A DNA stretch of 64,000 nt from HGM04593 sp045654645 (GTDB lineage: Bacteria; Bacteroidota; Bacteroidia; Bacteroidales; Bacteroidaceae): assembly GCA_045654645.1 (NCBI GenBank), contig JAZONR010000044.1, forward strand, positions 43,514 to 107,513, read 5' to 3'. Below, piece by piece: positions 17,677-28,023 of the stretch (position 1 is its first letter; each line of letters begins with the position of its first letter). The position numbers and the translations under genes are program-made. A model generated the notes under the pieces. It saw only the letters and a list, made by a program, of their open reading frames with translations, ran no database searches and was not told the DNA's origin.

Positions 17677-20600
17677 TTACTTCTTGGCGTGGATAAGCAT
17701 CTCCTCGCTCTTGTGTGCATCCCAATAGGCCTCAAGCTCGCGTTGTTTCTTGAGCTGCTTGCGGCGACGCTTGATACCGTTCTTGCCGAATATGCAATAC
17801 ATCACAGGTGTGTATGTAAGAGTCATAATGGTTGAAACGGTAAGACCGCCGATAACCGCAATACCCAGCGGACGCCACATCTCGGCACCTACGCCCTGGC
17901 TCACTGCCAAAGGCACCATACCAAGGATGGTGGTGAGGGTTGTCATAAGGATGGGGCGCAAACGGCTGCGTGCCGCACGCACTGTTGCAGTGATGATGCC
18001 CAGTCCGCGGTCGCGGAGCAACATTGTGTAGTCGATGAGCACAATACCGTTCTTAACCACAATACCGATGAGCATAATTGCACCCAAAATTGACATAATG
18101 TTCATTGTTGTATTTGTGAAGTAGAGTGCCATAAGCACACCACTGAGGGCAAACGGAACAGAGAACATAATGATGAACGGATAGGTGAGAGACTCAAACT
18201 GTGCAGCCATCACAATGAACACCAATATGATGATGAGCAATGCAAGCACACCCATATCGGCATTAGACTCCTGCTGGTCTTCGTATGAACCCGAAACCTG
18301 GATAGAGTAGCCAGTGGGGATTTGCATCTTCTCAATCTCGGTCATTGCAAAGTTCACGCCATCGCTCAGTGCGGCACCGGCTGCCATAACGGCATCTACG
18401 GTAACGATACGTGAGCGGTCTTTGCGCTCAATGGTTGGCGGAGTCTCGCGCTGCACCACGCGTCCCACCTCCTTAACACGCACGGGGGCACCGGTGCTTG
18501 AATAGAGCACAATGTTCTCAATGTCGGAGATGCTTGTACGATAGTCGGGCTCATAGCGCACCTTCACGTCATACTCATCACCATCCTCGCGGAAATATGT
18601 TGCCAGTGCACCGTTGTATCTGTTGCGCAGGAATGTGGCAGCTGTGCTCAGGTTAAGGCCGTGCATAGCCAATTTCTCGCGGTCAAACTCAACCTGATAT
18701 TCGGGCTGATAGTCGCTGCGGCTGATGTTCACCTGTGAGATGAGGTCGGTTTTTGTGCTCAACCTTCTTTTCAACTCCTGTGCAAGGTTGTCGGTGGTGG
18801 TGAAGTCGTGTCCGTAAATCTCGAACGAAGCCTTGCTCTCGCCGCCCATACCTCCATTGCCGCCGCTTGAAACCCTGCTTCGAGCAATCTCGGGCATAAG
18901 TCTGATATCGGCACGCATCTCATCGCAAATAACAGCCATTTTCTTTTCGCGCTCTGTAACGGGCACAAATCTCAAGTTAAAGCTGATGATGTGAGAGCCG
19001 TTGTCGTTCATTGACGCAAAGGCATTGTCGTCATCGGCCTGTCCCACGCGGAAGTTGCATACAACCAAATCCTTGGCATAGCGCTCCTTCCACTTGTTGG
19101 TGAGTGTTAGAGCAATCTCCTCGGCTTTCTCCACTCTTGTACCAATGGGCAACTCGATTGTTGCGCTTGCGCTACCGCTATCCTGTGAGGGGAAGAACTC
19201 GCTCTTAATGTGGGGGAATGTGAACAAACTTGCAAAGAAGATGCCAAAGCAGATGATGAGCACTGTCCAACGGTGGCGCACAGCCCAGTTGATGCGGCCT
19301 GCATACCAGTTGTCAAGTTTGTCAAGTCCCTTAGCTATGGGTGTGTAGAAAACCTTGAAGAACTTGCTCTGCTTCTTCTGCAGCTTGAGCATCTGCGAGC
19401 ACATCATAGGAATCAATGTGAGCGCAGCGGTTGTAGACACCACCATAATGATACACATCATCCAGCCAAGCTGCTTAAAGAGTACACCGGCCATACCGTT
19501 AATCATTGTAAGGGGGAAGAACACCGCAAGCATTGTCAGCGTAGAGGCGATAACCGAAACGGCAACCTCGTTTGTACCGTGCACGGCTGCGCTCTTGGGG
19601 CTTGAACCACGCTCAATGTGTGTGGTAACGTTCTCAAGCACCACAATGGCGTCATCCACCACGTTACCAATGGCAATGCTAAGACACGAAAGTGAAATGA
19701 CATTCAATGAGCCGTCGCTAATGAGCAGGTAGATGAACGATGCGATGAGCGAGAAGGGAATGGTGATACCGATGATTACAGTAGCTCTCCAACGTCCAAG
19801 GAAAATGAACACAACGAGCATCACAAAAATCAAGGCATAGGCAATTGTCTCGCCAAGAGTTCTCACAGTCATCTTGATGTTGTCCGATGTATCCTGAATG
19901 ATACCAATCTCAATGTCAGAAGGCAGGCGCTTCTGCAGCTCAGGGAGCTTTTCGCGCACGGCGTCGGCAATGTTCACCGAGTTACCGCCCGACTGCTTTT
20001 GTATAATGATCATCGCACCCTGCTGGCCGTCGGTGTAGGCTTTCTGTGCACGCTCCTCGGTGCTGTCCACAATGCGGGCAACATCCTTCAGGTAAACATT
20101 TGCACCATTGTATGTGCCCACAACAATGTTCTCCATCTCTTTGGGCGATTTGAACTCACCCTCAACGCGCAACGGGTAGGTGTTGTTACCAATATCGAAA
20201 CTACCACCGGGGATGTTTCTGTTCTCGGCACCAATTTTTGAACTGACAGTCTCGATGGTAACGTTGTAGGCCTCCATCTTGTCGGGGTTCATATATACAT
20301 TGATTTCGCGTTTGGGCGCACCTGCAATAGATACAGTACCCACGCCGTCGATACGCGCAAGCGGGTTGGCGATATTCTCGTCAAGAATCTTGTAGAGCGC
20401 GGGCAGGCTCTCCTTTGCCTTCACCGAGAGCATCATAATAGGCATCATATCGGCCGAGAATTTGAAGATGATGGGGTTGCCCACATCGTCGGGCAGGGCC
20501 GACGTTATCATATTCAACTTATCGCGCACGTCATTGGTGAGGTCGTCAATATTATATCCATATTCAAACTCCAGTGTTATCAATGAAATGTTCTCGCGCG

Positions 20601-20850
20601 ATTTTGAAGTGATGTGCTTGAGGTGCTCAACCGAGTTGAGGGTGTTCTCAAGCGGACGGGTTACGTTGGTCTCGATATCCGAAGAACTTGCACCTGCATA
20701 GCTTGTGATAATCATCAGGGTGTTAGTCTCGATATCCGGCATAAGGTCTATTGGCAGCTTCTGGAAGGAGAAGATACCGAATATCACAACCGCAATAAAG
20801 CATAGTGCGGTCATAATAGGCCTTTTTACAGCACTTTCATATACACTCAT
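17677..20850 (-). CDS. RND efflux pump inner-membrane permease (AcrB type)
   Basis: A 1057-residue HAE1/AcrB-type resistance-nodulation-division transporter, driven by the proton gradient. It starts with the family N-terminus (VKRPIMTALCFIAVVIFGIFSFQKLPIDLMPDIE), has twelve expected membrane helices in two blocks (1, 6-ish at 335-500, and 520-545, 860-1030), and two large periplasmic loops. The TM4 acidic residues lie in LSLSCLSIAIGNVVDDAIVVLENV (two Asp), the proton relay. Full length for the family. Preceded by the adaptor gene (25 bases) and TolC gene, it forms a tripartite pump. The substrate cannot be told from sequence; the closest layout is PG0538-PG0541. Confidence 0.93.
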   Translation of the reverse strand: MSVYESAVKRPIMTALCFIAVVIFGIFSFQKLPIDLMPDIETNTLMIITSYAGASSSDIETNVTRPLENTLNSVEHLKHITSKSRENISLITLEFEYGYNIDDLTNDVRDKLNMITSALPDDVGNPIIFKFSADMMPIMMLSVKAKESLPALYKILDENIANPLARIDGVGTVSIAGAPKREINVYMNPDKMEAYNVTIETVSSKIGAENRNIPGGSFDIGNNTYPLRVEGEFKSPKEMENIVVGTYNGANVYLKDVARIVDSTEERAQKAYTDGQQGAMIIIQKQSGGNSVNIADAVREKLPELQKRLPSDIEIGIIQDTSDNIKMTVRTLGETIAYALIFVMLVVFIFLGRWRATVIIGITIPFSLIASFIYLLISDGSLNVISLSCLSIAIGNVVDDAIVVLENVTTHIERGSSPKSAAVHGTNEVAVSVIASTLTMLAVFFPLTMINGMAGVLFKQLGWMMCIIMVVSTTAALTLIPMMCSQMLKLQKKQSKFFKVFYTPIAKGLDKLDNWYAGRINWAVRHRWTVLIICFGIFFASLFTFPHIKSEFFPSQDSGSASATIELPIGTRVEKAEEIALTLTNKWKERYAKDLVVCNFRVGQADDDNAFASMNDNGSHIISFNLRFVPVTEREKKMAVICDEMRADIRLMPEIARSRVSSGGNGGMGGESKASFEIYGHDFTTTDNLAQELKRRLSTKTDLISQVNISRSDYQPEYQVEFDREKLAMHGLNLSTAATFLRNRYNGALATYFREDGDEYDVKVRYEPDYRTSISDIENIVLYSSTGAPVRVKEVGRVVQRETPPTIERKDRSRIVTVDAVMAAGAALSDGVNFAMTEIEKMQIPTGYSIQVSGSYEDQQESNADMGVLALLIIILVFIVMAAQFESLTYPFIIMFSVPFALSGVLMALYFTNTTMNIMSILGAIMLIGIVVKNGIVLIDYTMLLRDRGLGIITATVRAARSRLRPILMTTLTTILGMVPLAVSQGVGAEMWRPLGIAVIGGLTVSTIMTLTYTPVMYCIFGKNGIKRRRKQLKKQRELEAYWDAHKSEEMLIHAKK

Positions 20851-20875
20851 ATTGTAATGTTTTTATTGTGTTCTT

Positions 20876-21886
20876 TTACTTTATTACTTCAACTTCAGCA
20901 CCGTCGGTAAGGCCCTCAATGCCGGCAATAACAACTGTTGCGCCGGGGTTGATACCCGAGATGAGCTCATAGCGGTTGTCCATTCTGCGGCCAAGTATCA
21001 CCTTGTTGTGCTTTACCTTGCCGTTCTCATAGGTGTACACAAAGAAGTCGCCGCTTCCGCTCTGCTTCTTCACAGCCATATCGGGCACCACAACGTGCTC
21101 CTTTGAACCAAAGTTCACAACAGCCTTGCCATACATACCGGGGCGAATTTTTCCATTGGCGTTGGCAACCTCAATCTCAACGGGGAATGTGTGTGAAGCA
21201 GCATTGATGGTGGGGTAGATGATGCTCACCTTTCCGTCGAACTCCTCCTTGCCATAAGCCTCGAAATTCAACTTCACATCGAGGTCCTTTGTGGTGCTTG
21301 CAAAGTAGGACTCGCTGATGTTGATTTTCATCTTCACAGGAGAAATCTGCTCAACAACCAAGATGGGCTGTCCGCTGTACATATCACCGTTGTCATAGTT
21401 ACGTGCCGAAACAATACCGTCGATGGGGCTCACCAACACTGTGTTCTCGGTGCGGCTCTCAAGAGTCTTTCTGCTCACCTCAAGCTGAAGCTTCATATTG
21501 TCGAGGTCGGCCTTTGAAACGCCGCCCACCTTGTAGAGCTCCTCGAAACGCTTGAAATCAACAAGCTGGTTCTCATACTGCATCTCCAGTTTGTCAAGGT
21601 CCTTGGCATCGAGCTGCACCAGCTTGTCGCCCTTCTTCACGTTGTCGCCCACCTCAACAAATATTGTCTCAATTCTCAAAGGAGAGTTGGGGATTATGCT
21701 GTTCTTTATCTTAGCCTCAACAGTTGTTGTATACTCCTCAATCTGTGGAACAGCCTCAGAAGTAACCTTTGCAACCTTTACTACCGGCTTTGTCTCAATC
21801 TTTGTTTCGGCGACAGTCTCCTTCTTTGCACAAGCGCAGAGCATCACCAGTGTTGCCATAGCAATGAATTTCAAACTCTTTTTCAT
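20876..21886 (-). CDS. RND efflux periplasmic adaptor (membrane fusion protein)
   Basis: A 336-residue adaptor that links the RND permease to TolC. The N-terminus MKKSLKFIAMATLVMLCACAKK has a possible lipobox (LCAC), so it may be lipid-anchored. Next come a first lipoyl half (IFVEVGDNVKKGDKLVQLDAKDL, about 75-97), a short coiled hairpin (about 98-140), the second lipoyl half (LVSPIDGIVSARNYDNGDMYSGQPI), and the beta-barrel and membrane-proximal domains. Length is normal. It lies 18 bases after tolC and 25 before the permease. Confidence 0.92.
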   Translation of the reverse strand: MKKSLKFIAMATLVMLCACAKKETVAETKIETKPVVKVAKVTSEAVPQIEEYTTTVEAKIKNSIIPNSPLRIETIFVEVGDNVKKGDKLVQLDAKDLDKLEMQYENQLVDFKRFEELYKVGGVSKADLDNMKLQLEVSRKTLESRTENTVLVSPIDGIVSARNYDNGDMYSGQPILVVEQISPVKMKINISESYFASTTKDLDVKLNFEAYGKEEFDGKVSIIYPTINAASHTFPVEIEVANANGKIRPGMYGKAVVNFGSKEHVVVPDMAVKKQSGSGDFFVYTYENGKVKHNKVILGRRMDNRYELISGINPGATVVIAGIEGLTDGAEVEVIK

Positions 21887-21904
21887 AGGTCTATATGTTT
21901 TTAT

Positions 21905-23239
21905 TTATTCTACTCCAAGTACTTTATTCAAATCGGATTTTGCCACCAGGAAGTCATATATTGTGTTGTTGTATGACAACCTTGTGTTTGTGAGCGACAC
22001 CTGTGAGTTTGTGAGCTCAAGGATTGTGCCACGGCCAATGTCGTATCTCTTTTGGCTAATCTCGAGTCCCTTCTGTGCAAGTTCCACAGCTGCCTTGTTG
22101 CTCTGCAACTGCTCTGCGCTGGCGGTCATATTGTCGATGTAGCTCTGTGCCTGCATATTAAGCATACGCTCGGTGTTTATTCTTGTCTCGGCAAGCTGAT
22201 ACTGCTGAATCTTGTTGGTCTTCAGGCTTGTGAAGTTACCGGCTTTGTACAGGGGGATGCTCAGCGACAGTGTTACCGATGCAGCATCGCTCCAGTCATA
22301 GTTGGGGATGTTCCAGTTGAGGTTTGATATTGACTGCACCTGATAGCTTCCCACCAATGCCAGTGTAGGCTGGAACGATGTCTGCAGCATCTTGCGCTGC
22401 TTGTGCAGCAGCTCTCCCTGCAGGTCAATCTGCTTCAAAGATGAGTTGTTGCTAAGGTCAATATCCTGTTTCAGTGCCTCCTGCATCTCATTCTCATAGT
22501 TCTTCAGGTTATCGGCAATCACAAATTTAACATCTGCAGTAACGCCCATAAGCACCTTCAGCTGCAACTGAGCCAGCTCAACGCCGTTCTTTCCGCTTAC
22601 AACCGAAGGCCAGGCATTGTTCTTCTGCACCTCGGCACTAATCTTGTCATATTCGCTGGCTCTTCCCTGCTGATACATTGCGTTTACAATGTTGAAGTTA
22701 GCCTCGGCAAGCTTGTAGTTCTCGTTGAGCACCTCGTAAGAGTCCTGTGCAAGCATCAGCTGATAGAAAGCCTTTGTTACCTGGTTTACAAGGTCAATCT
22801 TTGAGCCGCGGCTCTTCTCCACAGCCAGCTCCATATCGCTCTTTGTAAGGTTCATAGCCTTGTATGCTGCGGGGGCATAGAGGGGAATTGCCACCTGAAG
22901 CGCTGCGTTCCAAGTGTTAGAGTCATCCTTTCCCATTTTCAGTTCCCTCACAACACCGTCGCCCATATCCACCTTCATTCCCGCAACCATTGCATTGTAC
23001 ACAATTGCTCCGTCGAGGGATACAGTGGGCAACAAGTTCTGCCAAGCCTCGGTCTTGGCAACCTCTTTCAACTCAATCTCCTTTTCAGCAACCTTCATTG
23101 TGGGGTTGTCGCTCAGGGCCAGTTCAATGGCCTTGTCCAGCGTAATGTGCATTGTGGGAACATTCTCCTGTGCACCTGCTGTCAGTGCGAATGCTGCAAA
23201 CAAAGCAGCCACTGTCATAAAACGCATTTTGAAGTTCAT
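21905..23239 (-). CDS. TolC-family outer-membrane efflux protein
   Basis: A 444-residue outer-membrane channel protein with a signal peptide (cleavage near residue 23, TAGAQE). It has two OEP repeats made of long helices and paired strands: LDKAIELALSDNPTMKVAEKEIELKE near 35, AVEKSRGSKIDLVNQVTKAFYQLMLAQDSYEVLNENYKLAE near 140, and the second repeat ending LELTNSQVSLTNTRLSYNNTIYDFLVAKSDLNKVLG. The first pump gene after tetR, only 6 bases away from its stop. Confidence 0.93.
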   Translation of the reverse strand: MNFKMRFMTVAALFAAFALTAGAQENVPTMHITLDKAIELALSDNPTMKVAEKEIELKEVAKTEAWQNLLPTVSLDGAIVYNAMVAGMKVDMGDGVVRELKMGKDDSNTWNAALQVAIPLYAPAAYKAMNLTKSDMELAVEKSRGSKIDLVNQVTKAFYQLMLAQDSYEVLNENYKLAEANFNIVNAMYQQGRASEYDKISAEVQKNNAWPSVVSGKNGVELAQLQLKVLMGVTADVKFVIADNLKNYENEMQEALKQDIDLSNNSSLKQIDLQGELLHKQRKMLQTSFQPTLALVGSYQVQSISNLNWNIPNYDWSDAASVTLSLSIPLYKAGNFTSLKTNKIQQYQLAETRINTERMLNMQAQSYIDNMTASAEQLQSNKAAVELAQKGLEISQKRYDIGRGTILELTNSQVSLTNTRLSYNNTIYDFLVAKSDLNKVLGVE

Positions 23240-23245
23240 AATTCT

Positions 23246-23896
23246 CTATTGTTTTTCGTTCTCTTTCAAATAGGTTTCTATAATCTCTTGCCCCTTTGGG
23301 GTGGATATGCCTCGCAGATAAAAGATAATCAGCGAGCGTCCAAGTTCCCTTGGGCGATATTTGGCAAGCTCATTCTCCTCGGAACTCATATTGCTCTTGA
23401 ATATAGTATCCAGGTTGCGCCTCAAGATAAAAGAGAAGATTTCGAAATTGGCATCTTCTCTAAAGAGGCCCTGCTTGCGTCCCCTCTCCATCCACGCGAG
23501 GAACTGCTTGCTGCGTTTGGCCTCATCGTGTTTCTTGCTCTTGTAGAGCTCGGGGTATCTCCTTATTTCGCTGAAGAATTTTTTGTTTATGTTGCTCAAC
23601 GTCTCTACATACTTGTCATAGAGGTTAAGGATAATCTCAAGAGTGTGGGCTCCGTTACGTATGATGAGCCTTCCCTCTTCGCACATCTTGTCGTTGTGGA
23701 GTCTCAGTGCTTCCAACAGCAACTGCTCCTTGTCGTTGAACAGCTCATAGATGGTTCGTTTGGAAATTGATAACAGCGAGGCTATATAGTCCATCTTGAC
23801 ATCCTTTATGCCGTTTTTTGTGAACTGCTCAAGTGCTGTCTGCAGTATCAGTTCACGAACATTGTCCTTGCTGTTTTCTTCCTTCACTCTCTCCAT
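23246..23896 (-). CDS. TetR/AcrR-family regulator of the efflux operon
   Basis: A 216-residue regulator. The N-terminal TetR DNA-binding domain is clear (LILQTALEQFTKNGIKDVKMDYIASLLSISKRTIYELFNDKEQLL, about residues 14-58). The remainder is a helical ligand-binding domain. I use the ATG at 23896 because the promoter -7 box TATCTTTG (23914-23921) lies just upstream; a longer in-frame start at 23956 would put the promoter inside the gene. It is the first gene of the pump operon, so it probably represses itself and the pump from this promoter. Confidence 0.88.
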   Translation of the reverse strand: MERVKEENSKDNVRELILQTALEQFTKNGIKDVKMDYIASLLSISKRTIYELFNDKEQLLLEALRLHNDKMCEEGRLIIRNGAHTLEIILNLYDKYVETLSNINKKFFSEIRRYPELYKSKKHDEAKRSKQFLAWMERGRKQGLFREDANFEIFSFILRRNLDTIFKSNMSSEENELAKYRPRELGRSLIIFYLRGISTPKGQEIIETYLKENEKQ

Positions 23897-23913
23897 CTTA
23901 TAAATATCTTTTG

Positions 23914-23945
23914 CAAAGATACAGTGAAAACTTCTTTGCAGCAAA
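23914..23945 (-). promoter_or_regulatory. Promoter of the tetR-efflux operon (TTTG / TATCTTTG)
   Basis: On the minus strand, TTTG (23942-23945) and TATCTTTG (23914-23921) are separated by 20 bases, a full Bacteroidota promoter 18 bases before the tetR ATG. Nearby TTTGCAAAAGATA symmetry could serve as an operator, but no clear palindrome is visible. Confidence 0.75.
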
Positions 23946-24079
23946 AAGTTTTCCATATAAATTACGGAAATTTTTCTTTATTAACGATTTTTGAAAATTC
24001 TTTAACGGCTGAACCTTGATTATGGACAATTAGTCCATTGAAATGTCTCTGTTTCTTTTGCTATTAATAGCTTTTTTGA

Positions 24080-24118
24080 ACAGCAGCACCCTCTTTCGGT
24101 GAAAGGGGGTGCTGCTGT
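24080..24118 (-). terminator. Terminator after the small acidic protein gene
   Basis: An 18-base stem with one G-T pair and a 3-base loop (ACAGCAGCACCCTCTTTC and its partner), followed on the minus strand by a TT-rich tract. It lies 24 bases after the stop at 24142. The rest of 23946-24141 is AT-rich and holds nothing else I recognise. Confidence 0.75.
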
Positions 24119-24141
24119 CTTGTCTAGCAAAAAGGGGTGGG

Positions 24142-24576
24142 TTACTCCTCGAGCAGATGTTTCAAAAACTCGTTCATCTCCTCGTCGAAGCCCTTCAATA
24201 GGTCGTCGTTGAGGATGAGTGTGTCGTCATCCACAATCAGCAGATCCACAATCGCCTGCCCGTCCTCATCGGTCAGCACAAACGAATAGGGCTTTGCTAT
24301 GTTAAGGCTGTCGAATGAGCCCTTCTGTTGCAGCCTTGTCAGTTCGCTGCGCAATTCCTTCTCGTGCAACGCTTCATCCTGCACGCCTTCCCATTCTTTA
24401 ATATGTACGCGCGCGAGTGTGTTGTCATCATCGTCAAGGATGGTCAGCTCGCCATTCTCGCTATTGACTCTGAACTGAAAATCGGTAACGGCAGTCTCCT
24501 CTGCTGTAATGTACTTGCCGGACATCTTCTCAATGGCGTCCTGCAGCAATGTCTGTGTCTCTCTGCTCAATGACAT
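24142..24576 (-). CDS. Small acidic protein, unknown function
   Basis: A 144-residue very acidic protein without signal or membrane segments. Strands alternate with Asp-rich turns (GELTILDDDDNTLARVHIKEW near 48-68; VDLLIVDDDTLILNDDLLKGFDEEMNEFLKHLLEE at the end). I do not recognise the family. It follows secA at 69 bases on the same strand and may be read with it, so a chaperone-like role in export is possible, but only by position. Confidence 0.6.
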   Translation of the reverse strand: MSLSRETQTLLQDAIEKMSGKYITAEETAVTDFQFRVNSENGELTILDDDDNTLARVHIKEWEGVQDEALHEKELRSELTRLQQKGSFDSLNIAKPYSFVLTDEDGQAIVDLLIVDDDTLILNDDLLKGFDEEMNEFLKHLLEE

Positions 24577-24645
24577 GTCTTTGTCCTTTCTATTTTATGT
24601 GAAACGGCTGGGTGGGGCGTTCCCGCCCTGCCGTCGGTTTGTTTT

Positions 24646-27600
24646 TTAGATGTTCTTGCCGTGGCAGTTCTTGAACTTCTTGCCGCTGCCGCAAGGGCAG
24701 GGGTCGTTGCGGCCTACGGTCTTCTCCACGCGCAGTGGCTCACGCTTCACATTCTCGCGGGTGTCGCGCTGTGCTGCAGCCTGCTGGTTGGGGTCGTTGA
24801 GGTCGGCCTTTGACTCGCTGTATTTCTGCTGCGCCCTGTTGCGCGCGGGGTCCGGAGCCACCTTCACATTGGTCTGCTCCTTCTCCTGCACGGGAATCTG
24901 TCCGCGCATCAATATAGCAACCGTCTGGTCATTTATCTTGCTCACCATTCTGTCAAACAGTGTAACTGATTCCAACTTGAAGATGAGCAACGGGTCTTTC
25001 TGTTCATAGCTTGCATTCTGCACCGAGTGCTTCAGGTCATCGAGGTCGCGCAAGTTCTCCTTCCACGCGTTGTCAATGGTGTGCAGCAAAATCATCTTCT
25101 CAAAACACTTGATAACCTCCTTGCCGTTTGACTCATATGCAGCCTTCACGTTTACAGGAATTTGGTACACGTGGCGGCCGTCGGTAACGGGCACATAGAT
25201 GTTCTTGTCGTGCATCTCGGGGTGCTCTTTGTAGACAAAGTTGATGAAGGGCAGTGCAACCTCTGCCATTCGCTCGGTGCGCTGCTTGAAGGTGCTCATT
25301 GCCTTGTCAAATATTGCGTTTGCCTTCTCCTCGGGATCCATTTTGTTGAAGTCGTTCTCGTTGGTGATGGGTAACTCAATCGACAACAGGCGCAGAGCCT
25401 CCATCTTGGCATCCTCGAAGATGAAATCCTCGGCAATGTGGCAGCAACGGTCCCAAATCATATTTACAATGTCCATACCGATGCGCTCGCCAATGAGAGC
25501 GTGGCGGCGCTTGGTATAAACCACGTTACGTTGTTTGTTCATAACATCGTCATACTCGAGCAGGCGTTTGCGGATACCAAAGTTGTTCTCCTCAACCTTT
25601 TTCTGCGCGCGCTCTATTGATTTTGAAATCATAGAGTGTTCAATCATCTCTCCATCCTTAAAGCCCAGACGGTCGAGGGTCTTTGAAATGCGCTCCGAAC
25701 CGAACAGACGCATCAGGTTATCTTCGAGCGATACAAAGAATACCGATGAGCCCGGGTCGCCCTGGCGTCCTGCACGTCCGCGCAACTGGCGGTCCACACG
25801 ACGCGACTCGTGGCGCTCGGTACCTATGATAGCCAAACCGCCTGCGTCGCGCACCTCCTTGCTGAGCTTGATATCGGTACCACGGCCGGCCATATTGGTG
25901 GCAATGGTTACTGTGCCCGAAAGACCGGCCTTTGCAACAATGTCGGCCTCCTTCTGGTGCAGCTTCGCGTTGAGCACGTTGTGCTGTATCTTACGTATTG
26001 TGAGCAGTCGGCTCAAAAGCTCCGAAATTTCAACCGATGTTGTACCCACAAGCACCGGGCGGCCGGCCTTCACAAGGCTCTCCACCTCGTCAATCACAGC
26101 ATTATACTTCTCGCGCTTTGTCTTGTAGATGCGGTCGTTCATATCATTTCGCGCGATGGGTCTGTTGGTGGGAATAACCACCACATCGAGCTTGTAGATA
26201 TCCCAAAACTCGCCTGCCTCGGTCTCGGCTGTACCGGTCATACCGGACAGCTTGTGATACATACGGAAATAGTTCTGCAGTGTGATGGTGGCGAATGTCT
26301 GTGTTGCAGCCTCCACCTTCACGCGCTCCTTGGCCTCGATAGCCTGGTGCAAGCCGTCAGAGTAGCGGCGGCCCTCCATAATACGGCCTGTCTGCTCATC
26401 TACAATCTTCACCTGTCCATCCTCGGAAACTACATACTCCACGTCGCGGTCAAACATTGTGTAGGCCTTGAGCAGCTGGTTGATGGTGTGAATGCGCTCC
26501 GATTTTACAGAATACTCGGTGAGCATCTCCTCCTTCTTTGAAACCTTCTCGTCGTTGCTCAATGTCTCGTTGCTCTCGAGCTGCGAAAGCTCGGTGGCAA
26601 TGTCGGGCAACACAAAGAAATTGTGGTCGGCAAGGTTGCCGGTAATCAGCTCGATACCCTTGTCGGTGAGGTCCACGCTGTTGCCCTTCTCATCAATAAC
26701 AAAGTAGAGTGGCTCTGTAGCCTCGGGCATACGCTTGTTGTTCTGCTCCATATATACCTCCTCGGTCTTCAGCAGCCCGGTCTTTACGCCCGGCTCGCTC
26801 AGCAACTTTATGAGCGCCTTGTTCTTGGGCAGTGCCTTGTGGCTGCGGAACAGCGACAGGTAACCGGCATTGACCTCCTCCTTGTTGTCGGAATATATTT
26901 TTGTTCTTGCCTCGGCAAGCAGCTGTGTGGCAAGTTTCTTCTGCGCCTCAACCAAGCGCTCCACCAATGGGCGATACTCCTCGAACATCTGGTCGGTGTT
27001 GCGTGGCACAGGGCCCGAAATGATGAGCGGTGTACGTGCGTCGTCGATGAGCACCGAGTCCACCTCGTCCACAATTGCATAGTTGTGCATACGCTGCACC
27101 AGGTCGCCGGGCTGTGTTGCCATATTGTCGCGCAGGTAGTCGAAGCCAAACTCGTTGTTTGTTCCGAATGTGATGTCGGCAAGATAGGCCTTGCGGCGCT
27201 CGTCCGAGTTGGGGCGGTGCTTGTCGATGCAATCCACGCTCAAGCCGTGGAACATATAAAGCGGGCCCATCCACTCCGAGTCGCGCTTTGCCAGATAGTC
27301 GTTCACCGTTACCACGTGCACACCGTTGCCGGTGAGCGCGTTCAGGAACACGGGCAGCGTAGCCACCAAGGTCTTACCCTCACCGGTAGCCATCTCGGCA
27401 ATCTTTCCCTTGTGGAGCACCACGCCGCCAAAAAGCTGCACGTCATAGTGGATCATATCCCACACAGTGTCGTTGCCGCCCGCTTGCCAGTGGTTGCGGT
27501 AAATGGCGTTGTCGCCGTCAATTGTTACAAAATCGAACTTTGCAGCCAGCTCGCGGTCAAAGTCGTTGGCTGTAACAACAACCTCGCCATTCTGGGCAAA

Positions 27601-27960
27601 GCGGCGTGCGCTATCCTTTACTATGGCAAAAGCCTCGGGCAGTGCCTCATCGAGAGCCTTGTCGAGCTTCTCCAGCACCTCCTTCTCCAGTTTGTCTATC
27701 TGGGCAAAGACTGCCTCTCTCTTCTCAAGCTCAATACCCTCGATGCTCGCCTTCATCTCCGCAATCTTTGTGCGCTCGGCGGTTACCGTTCCCTGTATCT
27801 TTGCCTTCAGTGCGGCCGATGCGGCGCGCAGCTCATCGTTGCTCAATGCCGATACCTTGGGGTATGCAGCCTTCACCTTTTCAACCCAAGGCTGAATTTC
27901 TCGCATATCGCGTGAGGCCTTGTTGCCGAAAATTTTACTTATAAATTCGTTAAATCCCAT
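24646..27960 (-). CDS. secA: Preprotein translocase ATPase SecA
   Basis: SecA drives post-translational export through SecYEG. The 1104-residue length is above the usual 850-900, as in other Bacteroidota, with insertions in the N-terminal helicase half. Walker A is MATGEGKT near residue 190, Walker B VDEVDSVLIDDARTP near 295, and helicase motifs include TNMAGRGTDIKL and GTERHESRRVDRQLRGRAGRQGD. The C-terminal zinc-binding tail PCPCGSGKKFKNCHG is intact, used for SecB and lipid contacts. A minus-strand -7 element is at 28024-28031. Confidence 0.97.
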   Translation of the reverse strand: MGFNEFISKIFGNKASRDMREIQPWVEKVKAAYPKVSALSNDELRAASAALKAKIQGTVTAERTKIAEMKASIEGIELEKREAVFAQIDKLEKEVLEKLDKALDEALPEAFAIVKDSARRFAQNGEVVVTANDFDRELAAKFDFVTIDGDNAIYRNHWQAGGNDTVWDMIHYDVQLFGGVVLHKGKIAEMATGEGKTLVATLPVFLNALTGNGVHVVTVNDYLAKRDSEWMGPLYMFHGLSVDCIDKHRPNSDERRKAYLADITFGTNNEFGFDYLRDNMATQPGDLVQRMHNYAIVDEVDSVLIDDARTPLIISGPVPRNTDQMFEEYRPLVERLVEAQKKLATQLLAEARTKIYSDNKEEVNAGYLSLFRSHKALPKNKALIKLLSEPGVKTGLLKTEEVYMEQNNKRMPEATEPLYFVIDEKGNSVDLTDKGIELITGNLADHNFFVLPDIATELSQLESNETLSNDEKVSKKEEMLTEYSVKSERIHTINQLLKAYTMFDRDVEYVVSEDGQVKIVDEQTGRIMEGRRYSDGLHQAIEAKERVKVEAATQTFATITLQNYFRMYHKLSGMTGTAETEAGEFWDIYKLDVVVIPTNRPIARNDMNDRIYKTKREKYNAVIDEVESLVKAGRPVLVGTTSVEISELLSRLLTIRKIQHNVLNAKLHQKEADIVAKAGLSGTVTIATNMAGRGTDIKLSKEVRDAGGLAIIGTERHESRRVDRQLRGRAGRQGDPGSSVFFVSLEDNLMRLFGSERISKTLDRLGFKDGEMIEHSMISKSIERAQKKVEENNFGIRKRLLEYDDVMNKQRNVVYTKRRHALIGERIGMDIVNMIWDRCCHIAEDFIFEDAKMEALRLLSIELPITNENDFNKMDPEEKANAIFDKAMSTFKQRTERMAEVALPFINFVYKEHPEMHDKNIYVPVTDGRHVYQIPVNVKAAYESNGKEVIKCFEKMILLHTIDNAWKENLRDLDDLKHSVQNASYEQKDPLLIFKLESVTLFDRMVSKINDQTVAILMRGQIPVQEKEQTNVKVAPDPARNRAQQKYSESKADLNDPNQQAAAQRDTRENVKREPLRVEKTVGRNDPCPCGSGKKFKNCHGKNI

Positions 27961-28023
27961 TATTTAGTATTTTTTAATTTTTTCCTTGTTTATGAGGTGT
28001 CTGTCAATTCAGGCATTAGGTTG

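Noticed and set aside
26623..27915. Long open frame (430 codons) on the plus strand opposite secA
   Set aside because: Antisense shadow of the highly biased secA codons; the product is Leu/His/Val-rich and meaningless.
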